A DNA stretch of 62,786 bases from Ectothiorhodospiraceae bacterium (GCA_003565775.1 PXAT01000092.1:1-62786); one strand, 5' to 3'; counted from the first letter of the stretch, positions 8,829 to 21,764 are shown. Program-made: numbers and translations. The notes: generated from the letters alone by a model not told the origin.

Positions 8829-10175
8829 TCAGCCCTCCAGCTCGATGCGGGTCAGGTTGTCCCGCAGGATGGGGCCGTATTCGTACTTGCCGACACAGAC
8901 GTAAGTGCAAAGGGCCAGGTCCTCCTCGACCAATTCCAGTGCACCCAGGGCCTGCGCGGTCTCGGTGTCCCCCACCACCAGCGAGCGCAGCAGCTGCGTC
9001 GGCAGAAGGTCCAGTGGCATCACCGTTTCGTACTGGCCCAGCGGCACCATCGCCCGCTCGCTGCCGTTGGTGCTGGTGGTGAAGTTGAAGCGCTTCCAGG
9101 GCATCAGTCGGGACAGGTAGATGTTCAGGACCGAGTGCCGCTCGAGGCCCGGCGACAGGTAGCCCAGCAGCTGGCGCTCATGGCCCTCGCGCAGGACCGT
9201 GACCTGATTCGCCGAACGCCCGAGATAGCCGATCGCACCGTCGGCGCGATGGCCGTTGAACACGGAACCGGAGATGATCCGGTTATCGCCCGGTTTCAGT
9301 TCACCGGCAGTCAGATCGGCGATCGATGCGCCGACCCGGGTGCGGATAAGACGCGGGTCGCGAACCTGCGGTCCGGCGAGGGCGACGACACGTTCGCTGT
9401 GGATCCGGCCGCCAGTGAACAGATGTCCGATGGCGATCACGTCCTGATAGCCGACCACCCAGACGCTGCGCTGCATGTCGACCGGTTCGAGGAAATGAAT
9501 GTGGGTCCCGGGGTTGCCGGCGGGGTGCGGGCCGGCAAAGAACTCTTCCCGGATCTTGTCGTCGGCAAAGGACGGCAGCGTCGAGCCGGCGGCGCGGCAG
9601 ACCCAGACCGGCCCTTCGGTGAGACGACCCAGCACCGTCAGCCCGTCGCGAAACGCCCTTTCGTCGGCCGCAATGACGACGTCGGGATCGGCGGCCAGCG
9701 GATTGGTGTCCATGGCCGGGACGAAGATGGCGCGCGGGGAGGAACCGCGCGCCGGCACCTTGCCGAATGGCCGTGTGCGGATCGCGGTCCACTCGCCGGA
9801 GCTGATCAGTTGCTGCTCGACCCGGTCGCGGTCAAGACGGCGCAGTGTCGCGGCGTTGTGGGCATCAAAGGACTCGTCACCGTCACTGCCCGACAGTTCG
9901 ATCACGACTGACAGCAAGACCCGACGCGGGCCCCGATGGATGGCGCTGATCCGCCCGGCGGCAGGTGCCGTGTAGCGGACGCCCTCGATTTTCTTGTCCT
10001 CGAACAACACCTGGCCGCGCCGAACCCGATCGCCCTCACGGACCATCATGGTCGGCTTCAGTCCCGGATAATCACCGCCCAGCAGGGCGACGGATCGGAC
10101 TCGCGGTCCCCGCTCGATCTCCTGGCGCGGCGTACCGGCCATCGGAAGGTCGAGCCCCCTCTTGAGTTTGATCAT
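8829..10175 (-). CDS. nqrA: Na+-translocating NADH:quinone reductase subunit A
   Basis: 448 residues; starts MIKLKRGLDLPMAGTPRQ, the standard NqrA opening, and contains the conserved GGDYPGLKPTMMVREGD. NqrA is the large soluble subunit on the cytoplasmic side and is linked to quinone binding. It is the first gene of the nqrABCDEF-apbE-nqrM unit. No strong ribosome site precedes the ATG, and a palindromic repeat lies only 20 bases upstream (10195-10247), so the leader is unusual. All six structural genes are intact, so a working sodium pump is expected. Confidence 0.96.
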   Translation of the reverse strand: MIKLKRGLDLPMAGTPRQEIERGPRVRSVALLGGDYPGLKPTMMVREGDRVRRGQVLFEDKKIEGVRYTAPAAGRISAIHRGPRRVLLSVVIELSGSDGDESFDAHNAATLRRLDRDRVEQQLISSGEWTAIRTRPFGKVPARGSSPRAIFVPAMDTNPLAADPDVVIAADERAFRDGLTVLGRLTEGPVWVCRAAGSTLPSFADDKIREEFFAGPHPAGNPGTHIHFLEPVDMQRSVWVVGYQDVIAIGHLFTGGRIHSERVVALAGPQVRDPRLIRTRVGASIADLTAGELKPGDNRIISGSVFNGHRADGAIGYLGRSANQVTVLREGHERQLLGYLSPGLERHSVLNIYLSRLMPWKRFNFTTSTNGSERAMVPLGQYETVMPLDLLPTQLLRSLVVGDTETAQALGALELVEEDLALCTYVCVGKYEYGPILRDNLTRIELEG

Positions 10176-10194
10176 CTTGTTTTATCCAAGTCTC

Positions 10195-10247
10195 TAGGAA
10201 ACACCGATGGATTCCCGCGTCCGCGGCAGCATCCAGCGTTTCCTTAA
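10195..10247. repeat. Dispersed TAAGGAAAC element, minimal palindromic copy
   Basis: Two element ends face each other with little between them. The left end begins TAGGAAACACCGATGGAT and the right end, read on the opposite strand, begins TTAAGGAAACGCTGGAT. The transcript could fold into a stem-loop. It lies 20 bases upstream of the nqrA start, so it would be in the mRNA leader if the promoter is farther upstream. Confidence 0.7.
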
Positions 10248-10533
10248 TCGCTTGTTTGTTGTTCTCCTCCAGGCGACACGGCGACCCCCCAGGCCCCCTC
10301 GCTGCCACCCTTTCCGCTTCGTCCCTCCTGTGTGTTTCCGCCTGATTCCACCCTGACAGTTCGGGCGTCCCGAAAAACCGCGAACCGACCGGATGCGGGC
10401 ACCTGCACCGGATGGCGCGAAGCGCATGCGCACACGGTCACGGGGCAAAAGCCCCGGATAGGTGACACAATTTCAGTATGGTAGAGGTTCTGCCCCTTCA
10501 CCAGTCTGACGCCTGCGCTATGCTTCCGGATGA

Positions 10534-10590
10534 GAAAACGCGGATCCATTCGCACGACGGCGTTGGCGTTCGCATGGCCCCGGGGGCAGG
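10534..10590 (+). repeat. Dispersed TAAGGAAAC element, partial copy
   Basis: ATTCGCACGACGGCGTTGGC followed by GTTCGCATGGCC matches the inner part of the element at 62667 (ATTCGCACGACTGCGTTGGA, then GTCCGCAT). The terminal TAAGGAAAC part is degraded. It ends just before the CBS-protein gene. Confidence 0.55.
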
Positions 10591-10647
10591 CCCGGTAGGT
10601 CGGATGATCTGACTCGAACAAGAAAAGTCGCGGGAGGACAGGACGCA

Positions 10648-11115
10648 ATGGAGACTTCACTCAAAGTCGTCATGGCCGAAAAGGAAGCGCTGCTGGCCGA
10701 GAAGGGCGGGAAGCTTTACACGGTGACGCCGGATGCAACGGCGGCCAGCGCCATCGCCGCCATGTGCGATGCCGGCATTGGTTGCGTGCTGGTGGTCCAG
10801 GATGACCGGCTGCTCGGCGTGTTCTCGGAACGCGACGTGATGCGTCGGATCGCCCTGCGCGGACTGGCGGCGGATCAGGTCACCGTCGGCGAGGTCATGA
10901 CCACGCAACTGGTCACGGTGACGCCCGACACCACCGTCGAGCAGGCCCTGATCCAGTGCACCGACCGGCGCATCCGTCATCTGCCGGTGACCGTCGGCGA
11001 GCAGTTGCTCGGGCTGCTGTCCATCGGCGATCTGGTGCGCTTCGTGGTCAAGGACAAGGACCGCACCATCGCCGACCTGACCGACTACATCCACGGTCAC
11101 CAGATACAGATCTGA
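10648..11115 (+). CDS. Two-CBS-domain protein
   Basis: 155 residues made almost wholly of a CBS pair. The first, about 20-75, contains VTPDATAASAIAAMCDAGIGCVLVV and LLGVFSERDVMRRI. The second, about 82-135, contains VGEVMTTQLVTVTPDTTVEQA and LLGLLSIGDLVRFVV. Stand-alone CBS pairs bind adenosine nucleotides and act as energy sensors, but the partner cannot be told here. The closing stretch VKDKDRTIADLTDYIHG is common in this subfamily. A flavin reductase gene follows 25 bases on, so the two may be co-transcribed. Confidence 0.85.
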   Translation: METSLKVVMAEKEALLAEKGGKLYTVTPDATAASAIAAMCDAGIGCVLVVQDDRLLGVFSERDVMRRIALRGLAADQVTVGEVMTTQLVTVTPDTTVEQALIQCTDRRIRHLPVTVGEQLLGLLSIGDLVRFVVKDKDRTIADLTDYIHGHQIQI

Positions 11116-11140
11116 CTGATCGCGCCAGAGGGACCTGCGC

Positions 11141-11620
11141 ATGACAGATGGTCGGCAACGCGCGCTGCGCGACGCGCTCGGCATGTATGCCACCGGCGTC
11201 GCCGTGGTCACTGCAGCCGGGCCGGAGCAGAGGCCTGTAGCGATGACCGTCAACAGCTTCGCCACGGTCTCCCTCGATCCCCCGCTTGTGCTCTGGAGTA
11301 TCCAGCGGGACGTCGGGCCGTTCGCCGAATTCATGGACGCCGACCATTACGCCGTCCACGTATTGCACGCGGGGCAGCAGGGAGCCGCCGACCATTTTGC
11401 GCAGAGCCTGGATGACAAGTTTGCCGGTCGGCAGTACGAAGTCGGGCCGGAGGGGCTGCCGTTACTGGATGACTTCTGTGCCCGCTTTCAGTGCGGCGTC
11501 GAACGGCGCATCCCGGCCGGCGACCACGTCATCCTGCTCGGCCGGGTGCTCGATTTCGAGCAGCGCCCGGCAGAGCCGCTGGTCTTCCATGCCGGCGCCT
11601 ACGCGACTACTCGACCGTAA
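11141..11620 (+). CDS. Flavin reductase-like domain protein
   Basis: 159 residues with the flavin reductase-like (FMN-binding split barrel) pattern: ALGMYATGVAVVTA, then PVAMTVNSFATVSLDPPLVLWSI, FAVHVL-type strand YAVHVLHAGQQ, and the closing HLLGRVLDF-type strand. Such proteins bind FMN or FAD and reduce it with NAD(P)H, often for a partner monooxygenase, but none is adjacent. The stop (11618-11620) overlaps the 3' end of the convergent glmS by 14 bases, which leaves no room for a separate terminator. Confidence 0.82.
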   Translation: MTDGRQRALRDALGMYATGVAVVTAAGPEQRPVAMTVNSFATVSLDPPLVLWSIQRDVGPFAEFMDADHYAVHVLHAGQQGAADHFAQSLDDKFAGRQYEVGPEGLPLLDDFCARFQCGVERRIPAGDHVILLGRVLDFEQRPAEPLVFHAGAYATTRP

Positions 11621-13436
11621 CCGATTTCGCCAGATTGCGGGGCTTGTCGACGTCGGTGCCCTTGAGCAGGGCAACATGATAGGCAAGCAACTGCAGCGGC
11701 ACCGTGTACACCAGCGGCGCCAGATCCGGGTCGACGCTGTGTAGCGGCAGGTGATGAGGAATGTCGTGCATGTCGATGGCCTCGTCGGCGAACACGAACA
11801 ACTCCCCGCCACGGGCATGGACTTCCTGCAGATTGGAGAGCAGCTTTTCCAGCAGTTCGTCATTGGGTGCGACAGCAACCACCGGCATGTCGGCATCCAC
11901 CAGCGCCAGCGGACCGTGCTTCAGCTCGCCCGCCGGATACGCCTCGGCGTGGATGTAGGAGATTTCCTTCAGCTTGAGCGCGCCCTCCATGGCCACCGGA
12001 TACTGAGCGCCCCGCCCGAGAAACAGCGCGTGATGCTTGTCGGCGAAGTGCTCCGCCATGACCTCGATCGCGCTTTCCAGCTGCAGACAGGCTTCCACCT
12101 GATGCGGTAGCTGCTGCAAGGCATTCGCCAGGCGCGACTGTTCGGACTCGGCCATACCGCGGTGACGGCCCAGCGCGAGGACCAACAGCATCAACGCCAC
12201 CAACTGCGTCGTGAAAGCCTTGGTGGAAGCAACGCCGATCTCCTGGCCGGCGCGGGTCATCAGCACCAGATCGGCTTCCCTGACCAGCGAGCTTTCCGGC
12301 ACGTTGCAGATGGCCAGACTTGCTCCGTACTCACGTTGCCCGGCATCGCGCAAGGCAGCCAGCGTGTCTGCGGTCTCTCCCGACTGGGAGATGACCACGA
12401 ACAGCGTGGACTCGTCGGCCGGCGGTCGCACGCGGTACCGGTATTCGCTGGCGACTTCCACATGGCAGGGTATGCCGCAGAGATCCTCCATCCAGTAGCG
12501 CGCCACCATTCCGGCGTGGTAACTGGTGCCGCAGGCGACGATCTGCACACGACGCGTTTTCTCGAAGATGGCCTCAGCGGCGGGGCCGAAACAACTATCC
12601 GCTACGCGACCGTCCCGCAGCCGGTCGCTCAGGGTGTTGGCGATCACCGCAGGCTGTTCATGGATCTCCTTGAGCATGTAGTGCCGGTAGGCGCCACGAT
12701 CCGCCGATTCGGGATCGATGGTAGATGCCCGTACCGGGCGTTCGACGATCTCGCCTGCCGCGTCGAACACGGTCATGCTGCACTGGCGCAGATCGACCAC
12801 GTCGCCTTCCTCGAGGAACACGAAACGCTGGGTCACCGGCAGCAGAGCGAACACGTCCGACGCCAGGAAATGCTCGTCGAAGCCGACGCCGACCACCAGC
12901 GGGCTGCCGCGACGGGCCCCGACGAGCCGGCCCGGCTCGTCGCGATCCATCACCGCAAGGGCATAGGCGCCACGAATCCGGCCGATCACCTGCTGCACGG
13001 CGGCCAGCAGATCGGCACCGCTCTCCAGTTGCTGGTGGACCAGATTCACCACCACTTCGGTGTCGGTCTCCGAGGCGAAACTGTAGCCATCGGCAATCAG
13101 TTGCTGTTTCAGCGTCTGGTAATTCTCGATGATGCCGTTATGCACGAGGGCGACGCGTTCTCGCGCAACATGGGGATGGGCATTGAGTTCGCTGGGTGGT
13201 CCGTGGGTGGCCCACCGGGTGTGAGCAATACCGGTACCGCCGGTCACGACCTGATCGGTGGTCTGTTGCTCCAGCGCCTCGACTTTCCCCACCGAGCGGT
13301 GACGCTGAATCGGTCCGCCGTGATCAAGAACCGCGAAGCCTGCCGAATCGTAACCCCGGTATTCGAGACGACGCAGGCCTTCCATGAGAATCCGTCTCAC
13401 ATCCCTTTGCGCAACGGCGCCGACGATTCCACACAT
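11607..13436 (-). CDS. glmS: Glutamine--fructose-6-phosphate aminotransferase (isomerizing)
   Basis: 609 residues, full family length. After Met removal the catalytic Cys2 is exposed (MCGIVGAVA). The glutaminase domain covers about 1-230 with LEYRGYDSAG and THTRWATHG-like GIAHTRWATHG. Two SIS sugar-isomerase domains follow, with VVISQSGETADT and VASTKAFTTQ. The end, KPRNLAKSVTVE, is the canonical GlmS tail. It makes glucosamine-6-phosphate, the first step to UDP-GlcNAc for peptidoglycan and LPS; glmU nearby does the later steps. The universal stress gene sits between them on the same strand. Confidence 0.98.
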   Translation of the reverse strand: MCGIVGAVAQRDVRRILMEGLRRLEYRGYDSAGFAVLDHGGPIQRHRSVGKVEALEQQTTDQVVTGGTGIAHTRWATHGPPSELNAHPHVARERVALVHNGIIENYQTLKQQLIADGYSFASETDTEVVVNLVHQQLESGADLLAAVQQVIGRIRGAYALAVMDRDEPGRLVGARRGSPLVVGVGFDEHFLASDVFALLPVTQRFVFLEEGDVVDLRQCSMTVFDAAGEIVERPVRASTIDPESADRGAYRHYMLKEIHEQPAVIANTLSDRLRDGRVADSCFGPAAEAIFEKTRRVQIVACGTSYHAGMVARYWMEDLCGIPCHVEVASEYRYRVRPPADESTLFVVISQSGETADTLAALRDAGQREYGASLAICNVPESSLVREADLVLMTRAGQEIGVASTKAFTTQLVALMLLVLALGRHRGMAESEQSRLANALQQLPHQVEACLQLESAIEVMAEHFADKHHALFLGRGAQYPVAMEGALKLKEISYIHAEAYPAGELKHGPLALVDADMPVVAVAPNDELLEKLLSNLQEVHARGGELFVFADEAIDMHDIPHHLPLHSVDPDLAPLVYTVPLQLLAYHVALLKGTDVDKPRNLAKSVTVE

Positions 13437-13492
13437 GCAGTCGCTTCCCGAGTCGAAGAAAAATCTGGATCGATACCGGCAGTCCCGGACAG

Positions 13493-13525
13493 AAAACGCC
13501 GCTGCCGGGAGGTCCGGCAGCGGCG
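13493..13525 (-). terminator. Intrinsic terminator after the universal stress protein gene
   Basis: Perfect 12-bp arms, CGCCGCTGCCGG and CCGGCAGCGGCG, around a 5-base loop. On the minus strand the stem is followed by TTTTCT. It lies 14 bases past the stress-protein stop and before the glmS start, so glmS should have its own promoter in 13437-13492. Confidence 0.85.
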
Positions 13526-13538
13526 CCTTGCGAAGCGC

Positions 13539-14378
13539 TCAGATTCCGCGCCGCGGTGTCGGCACGATCAGCAGTGGACGCGTGGTACGCCGCACCATCG
13601 CCGCAGTGGTGCTGCCGAGCATCAACTCCCTGACCGGGCTGTTACCACGTTTCCCGATGATGATGAGACCGGTATTGCTATCGTCGGCCAGTTGCCGGAT
13701 CTGCTGCGACGGCGTGCCCCGACCCAACCGCTTGTCGATGGTCGCGTCTCCACCGGAAACCCGCCCGGCCAGTGCCGCCAGGCGCTCCTCGGCATGGCGT
13801 GTGGCTTCGGCTTCGCCTTCGTCCTCGACCGCATCGTGATCCACCACATGGGCGAAAATCACATGGCTTGCCGCCGGCGCCAGGCGCAGCGCCATGTCCT
13901 CGGCGGCGGTGGCGCTGTCGGAAAAGTCGGTCGCCAGCAGCAGGCTGGAGAAATCCGTCACCGAGGCACCTTCGGTGTCGACCGGTTCGATCAGCAACGG
14001 CGTGGTCGTCTTGCGGGCCAGCTGCAGCACCGTGCTGCCACGCAGGAATTCGCGGAAAGCACTTTCGCCGCGCGAACCGAGCACGATCAGGTCGGCTTCG
14101 CGGGCCCGGGCCAGAGTCGACAGTTCGTGCGCCGGCTGGCCGATGCGTAACTCCACATGAACCGTCGTTTGTTCGTCCTTCAATCGGTCCCGGGTTTCCT
14201 CAAGGCGGCGCTGAACCGCCTGCCGCTGCGCTTCATCACCGCTCTCGGGGTCATGAGAGCGAAGCACGTCCACCAGCGTGAATTCACGGGTCCCCTGCTT
14301 CTTCAACTGCTGGATACTGCGCAGCAGCGCGGGGGCGGCAGATCCGAAATGCGCGGCGACAACCACATGCTGAAACAT
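13539..14378 (-). CDS. Tandem universal stress protein (two USP domains)
   Basis: 279 residues from ATG 14378, chosen for the AGGAGG ribosome site just upstream and because MFQHVVVAAHF is a normal USP opening. It has two complete USP domains. The first ends ADLIVLGSRGESAFREFLRGST; the second ends GLIIIGKRGNSPVRELMLGST, and both carry the G-x(9)-G-S/T nucleotide-binding pattern of ATP-type USPs. These proteins are cytoplasmic and respond to stress or starvation. It is flanked by glmU and glmS but has its own terminator. Confidence 0.9.
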   Translation of the reverse strand: MFQHVVVAAHFGSAAPALLRSIQQLKKQGTREFTLVDVLRSHDPESGDEAQRQAVQRRLEETRDRLKDEQTTVHVELRIGQPAHELSTLARAREADLIVLGSRGESAFREFLRGSTVLQLARKTTTPLLIEPVDTEGASVTDFSSLLLATDFSDSATAAEDMALRLAPAASHVIFAHVVDHDAVEDEGEAEATRHAEERLAALAGRVSGGDATIDKRLGRGTPSQQIRQLADDSNTGLIIIGKRGNSPVRELMLGSTTAAMVRRTTRPLLIVPTPRRGI

Positions 14379-14513
14379 CGACAGCCTCCTTTCCGTTAAC
14401 GGGTCGGGCCGGATGGTCGGCGCGACGCGATGGCATCGACCGGTTTCCGAACCCCGCGCGCCGCCAGGCAACGCGCATCGATCTGGCCTGTTCTGTTCTG
14501 GTCGAACATCCAG

Positions 14514-14531
14514 GGAAACACCAATTCATTC
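14514..14531 (+). repeat. Possible end fragment of the dispersed element
   Basis: GGAAACACC followed by ATTC six bases on resembles the ends at 10197 and 15959, which read GGAAACACCG then GGATTCCCGC. It lies in the 180-base gap between glmU and the stress-protein gene. It is short, so chance is possible. Confidence 0.35.
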
Positions 14532-14558
14532 TATCATTGAGGGCGGCGTCACCCATCG

Positions 14559-15917
14559 TCAACCGCGGCGCCGCTTCGCCCAGCCCGGAACCTCCGCCTG
14601 GTCGACGCGACTGGTCACCAGACTGTCGGCGGCAACGTCGCGGGTCACCGTGGTGCCGGCGCCGACAACGGCACCGGCACCCACGGTGACGGGAGCGACC
14701 AGTTGGGTGTCCGAGCCGATGAACACGCGATCCTCGATCACGGTGCTGTGCTTGTGCTTGCCGTCGTAGTTGCAGGTGATTGTGCCCGCACCGATGTTGA
14801 CCCCGTTGCCGATCGTGGCATCACCAATGTAGCTCAGATGATTCGCCTTGCTGCCCTTGCCGAGGCTGGCTTGCTTGATTTCGACAAAGTTGCCGACCTT
14901 GCTGGCATCAGCAAGCACGGTTCCGGGGCGTAGTCGCGCGAACGGCCCGACCTGGACCGCTTCGCCGACGGTGGTGCCGTCAAGCAGACTGTTGGCTTCG
15001 ATCACGCTGCCGGCGCCAACGCGGGTATCCCGCAGCACACAGTTGGGCCCGATCTGCACGCCGGGCGCCAGCGACACCGAGCCCTCGAACACGCAGTTGA
15101 TGTCGATCAGGACATCCTGGCCGCAGTCGAGCGCCCCGCGGATATCGATGCGTGCCGGATCGGCGAGGGTGACACCTGCCGCCATCAGGCGGTCAGCCTC
15201 GGTTCGCTGAAAGACCCGTTCGAGGTGTGCCAGTTGCCGACGATCATTGACCCCGGCGACCTCATCGGCGTTCGCGGAGACCACCGCCTGCACCGGGAGG
15301 CCTTCCCGGACGGCGAGAGCGACGATATCCGTGAGGTAGTACTCGCCCTGCGCATTGTCGTTGCCGCACCGTGCCAGGCAGCGGCGTAAAACGCCCGCCG
15401 GGGCCGCCATCAGACCGCTATTCACTTCGGAGATGCGCCGCTGTTCGGCGGTGGCGTCCTTGTGCTCGACGATGCCCTCCACCTCACCATCAGCCGAGCG
15501 CAGAATCCGTCCGTAGCCGGTCGGGTCGGGGAGATTCACGCTGAGCAGAGCCGGAGCATCAGCCGCCGCCGCAAGCAGCAGACGCAGTGTTTCCGGCTGA
15601 ACCAGTGGCACATCGCCGTACAGGACGAGAACCTGTTCATCATCCGGGATGGACGGCAGTGCCCGCATCACCGCATGGCCGGTTCCGAGTTGCTGCTGCT
15701 GCTCTACCCAGCGGATACCGGCGTCCGGAATCGCGCCCCGCACCGCATCCCCGGCATGCCCGATAACGACATGCTGCATCTTGACCGGCACCGCGGCAGC
15801 CGCATCCAGCACATGTTGCAACATCGGGCGCCCCGCCAGGCGATGCAGGACCTTCGGCAGGCTTGAGCGCATGCGCGTGCCCTGACCGGCAGCGAGGATG
15901 ATGGCGTGAATCGACAT
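14559..15917 (-). CDS. glmU: Bifunctional GlmU: GlcNAc-1-P uridyltransferase / GlcN-1-P acetyltransferase
   Basis: 452 residues from ATG 15917, which has CGGAGGAAG upstream; a longer frame to 16025 is not used. The uridyltransferase domain opens AIILAAGQGTRMRSSLPKVL and has LYGDVPLV. From about residue 250 the left-handed beta-helix repeats begin (hexapeptides such as VGPFARLRPGT and NHLSYIGDATIGNG), forming the trimeric acetyltransferase. It makes UDP-GlcNAc from the GlmS pathway product. It lies downstream of the ATP synthase terminator, with its own leader that contains a short repeat fragment. Confidence 0.97.
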   Translation of the reverse strand: MSIHAIILAAGQGTRMRSSLPKVLHRLAGRPMLQHVLDAAAAVPVKMQHVVIGHAGDAVRGAIPDAGIRWVEQQQQLGTGHAVMRALPSIPDDEQVLVLYGDVPLVQPETLRLLLAAAADAPALLSVNLPDPTGYGRILRSADGEVEGIVEHKDATAEQRRISEVNSGLMAAPAGVLRRCLARCGNDNAQGEYYLTDIVALAVREGLPVQAVVSANADEVAGVNDRRQLAHLERVFQRTEADRLMAAGVTLADPARIDIRGALDCGQDVLIDINCVFEGSVSLAPGVQIGPNCVLRDTRVGAGSVIEANSLLDGTTVGEAVQVGPFARLRPGTVLADASKVGNFVEIKQASLGKGSKANHLSYIGDATIGNGVNIGAGTITCNYDGKHKHSTVIEDRVFIGSDTQLVAPVTVGAGAVVGAGTTVTRDVAADSLVTSRVDQAEVPGWAKRRRG

Positions 15918-15954
15918 GGACAACTTCCTCCGGATAACCCGCGTCCGACGAGTG

Positions 15955-15982
15955 TAAGGGAAACACCGCCGGATTCCCGCCG
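15955..15982 (+). repeat. End fragment of the dispersed element
   Basis: TAAGGGAAACACCGCCGGAT then TCCCGCC closely matches the left end of the palindromic copy at 10197 (GGAAACACCGATGGATTCCC). It lies 38 bases upstream of the glmU start, in the probable leader. Only one end is recognised. Confidence 0.55.
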
Positions 15983-16012
15983 ACCGCTGCCGTGGCATGG
16001 AAGCGGTGGACG

Positions 16013-16050
16013 AAAAAAAAGCCACCGACCCCGGCAGGGGCGATGGCTTT
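16013..16050 (-). terminator. Intrinsic terminator of the ATP synthase operon
   Basis: Read on the minus strand: GCCATCGCCCC, a four-base loop, then GGGGTCGGTGGC followed by a run of eight T. There is one mismatch and one bulge in the stem. It lies 26 bases after the atpC stop and is the strongest terminator in the window. Confidence 0.9.
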
Positions 16051-16075
16051 CTTTGGAGAACGGGGCCTGGCTTGC

Positions 16076-16507
16076 CTACTTGCCCATACCGCGCTTCTTC
16101 CTGAGACTCTGGATGGCCCGGATCTGCGCCGCGGCGGCAGCCAGTTCCGTCTGCGCCTTGGCGTAATCCATTTCACCGGTCCGGTCACGCATCGCCTCTT
16201 CGGCACGTTTGCGTGCGTCTTCCGCGGCCGCCTCGTCCAGATCCTTGGCCCGAACCGCGGTATCCGCAAGCACGGTCACGGTTTGCGGCTGGACTTCGAG
16301 CATGCCACCGGACACATAGAAGAACTGCTCTTCACCGCCTTCCAGAGTGACCCGGACCTCGCCGGGCTGCAGGCGAGCAAGGAACGGCGTGTGCCGCGCC
16401 ATGATGCCCACTTCACCTTCGACGGTGCGGGCGACGATGAACTCAATCGGGCCGGAGAAGATTTCTTCTTCGGCGCTGACCACGTCCAGATGCATTGTCG
16501 TTGCCAT
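16076..16507 (-). CDS. atpC: F1Fo ATP synthase epsilon subunit
   Basis: 143 residues, typical length. It opens with MHLDVVSAEEEIFSGPIEFIV, has GEVGIMARHTPFLARLQPGEV and the strand GGMLEVQPQTVTVLADTA, then a two-helix C-terminal region from about 95 that can inhibit ATP hydrolysis. The start may be the ATG at 16507 or the one four codons later. Last gene of the atp operon, followed by the terminator. Confidence 0.96.
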   Translation of the reverse strand: MATTMHLDVVSAEEEIFSGPIEFIVARTVEGEVGIMARHTPFLARLQPGEVRVTLEGGEEQFFYVSGGMLEVQPQTVTVLADTAVRAKDLDEAAAEDARKRAEEAMRDRTGEMDYAKAQTELAAAAAQIRAIQSLRKKRGMGK

Positions 16508-16531
16508 GGGGAACCCCCTGTCTGGGCCGTG

Positions 16532-18839
<2,308 letters not shown>

Positions 18840-18857
18840 GCCGTTACCTCAATTCGC

Positions 18858-20399
<1,542 letters not shown>

Positions 20400-20411
20400 T
20401 GGAATCACCCC

Positions 20412-20948
20412 TTAGCGGTTCAGGCTGGCGGCCAGCCGACTGAGCCGACCCCGCACCGAACCGTCGATAACCAAATCGCCTGCGCGAATCACGGCACCAC
20501 CGAGCAGCGCTTCATCCACTTCCGACCGCAGGCTCACCTTGCGCGATAGTCGCCTGCCGAGTGCTTCGGCAACAGCGTCGCGCACAGAGTCCTCGACCGG
20601 CTTGGCCGAAATCAGACGCGCCTGCAGCGTGCCTTCCTCGGCAGCCCGCAGTGTCTCGTACTGAGCGGCCACATCCGGCAACGCGACCAGCCGGCGGTTT
20701 TCCGCCAGAAGCGCGACGAAGTTGCGGCCCCCGTCATCCAGATAGGCATCACAGATGTCGAGCACCAGATCACGCTGCTTTGCCGGTGACAGCCGCGGAC
20801 TGGCGAGGATCGCCTGCATCTGTCCGTCCCGCACCACGGCGGCGAGCACCGCCAGCTGCTCGGACCAGCTGGCCAGGGAATTCTTTTCCCGGGCCAGCTT
20901 GAAGGCAGCCTGTGCATACGGACGGGCGATGGTGTTGAAATCCGCCAT
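20412..20948 (-). CDS. atpH: F1Fo ATP synthase delta subunit
   Basis: 178 residues. Opens ARPYAQAAFKLAREKNSLASW, the N-terminal helical domain that binds alpha, and ends with the family region VDEALLGGAVIRAGDLVIDGSVRGRL. The delta subunit forms the top of the peripheral stalk linking F1 to subunit b. It overlaps nothing and begins 11 bases after atpF. Confidence 0.97.
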   Translation of the reverse strand: MADFNTIARPYAQAAFKLAREKNSLASWSEQLAVLAAVVRDGQMQAILASPRLSPAKQRDLVLDICDAYLDDGGRNFVALLAENRRLVALPDVAAQYETLRAAEEGTLQARLISAKPVEDSVRDAVAEALGRRLSRKVSLRSEVDEALLGGAVIRAGDLVIDGSVRGRLSRLAASLNR

Positions 20949-20959
20949 CGGTATCTGCC

Positions 20960-21430
20960 TCAGAGCTGCTTGGCGAGATCACTGAGCAGATCGTTGTGCG
21001 CCTTCGCATCAACTTCCCGCTCAAGAACGCGCGTCGCGCCCGTGATCGCCAGAGTGACAACCTGCTCCCGAAGCTCGCTCTTCGCCTGATTGAGCTCCTG
21101 CTCAATCTGCGCCTGCGCAGCAGCCAGCTGACGTTCGCCTTCGGCGCGCGCAGTGGACTTCGCTTCCTCGATCACTTCGTTGGAGCGCTTGTTGGCCTTG
21201 TCGATGATCTCGCCGGCCTTTTTACGGGCCTCCTGCAGGATCTCATCCGCCTTTTCATTGGCGGTGTCCAGTTCCTTGCGGCCCCGTTCAGCGGCGGCCA
21301 GACCGTCGCTGATGTTGTCCTGCCGGGCCTGCATGGCCTTGGACACGTTGGGCCAGACGAACTTCATCGTGAACCAGACGAAGATGCCAAAGGCAATCAT
21401 CTGGCCTAAGAGCGTGGCATTGATTTCCAT
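20960..21430 (-). CDS. atpF: F1Fo ATP synthase subunit b
   Basis: 156 residues. One N-terminal membrane helix (about 5-25, [22 protein letters not shown]) is followed by a long charged helix rich in Ala, Glu and Lys, the right-handed coiled coil of the peripheral stalk. NINATLLGQ-type opening and the length match E. coli b. It lies between atpE and atpH. Confidence 0.96.
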   Translation of the reverse strand: MEINATLLGQMIAFGIFVWFTMKFVWPNVSKAMQARQDNISDGLAAAERGRKELDTANEKADEILQEARKKAGEIIDKANKRSNEVIEEAKSTARAEGERQLAAAQAQIEQELNQAKSELREQVVTLAITGATRVLEREVDAKAHNDLLSDLAKQL

Positions 21431-21473
21431 GCCATCACCTCCCGTGCCTGGAGTTGTGGGTTTGCGTCAGCGC

Positions 21474-21764
<291 letters not shown>

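Larger units (their letters stand above)
10176..10647. other. Divergent intergenic region nqrA / CBS-protein gene
   Basis: 472 bases with no credible gene. It must contain the promoters for the nqr operon (minus strand) and the CBS-domain gene (plus strand). Two members of the dispersed repeat family lie here, a complete short palindromic copy at 10195-10247 and a partial copy at 10534-10590. The remainder is GC-rich without a recognisable site. Confidence 0.6.

Noticed and set aside
12162-14150. Long plus-strand frame opposite glmS and the stress protein gene
   Set aside because: It is a shadow of the high-GC coding strand; the sequence is His/Arg/Gln-rich with no family resemblance. Similar long antisense frames at 18228-20549 and 25438-27510 were dropped for the same reason.
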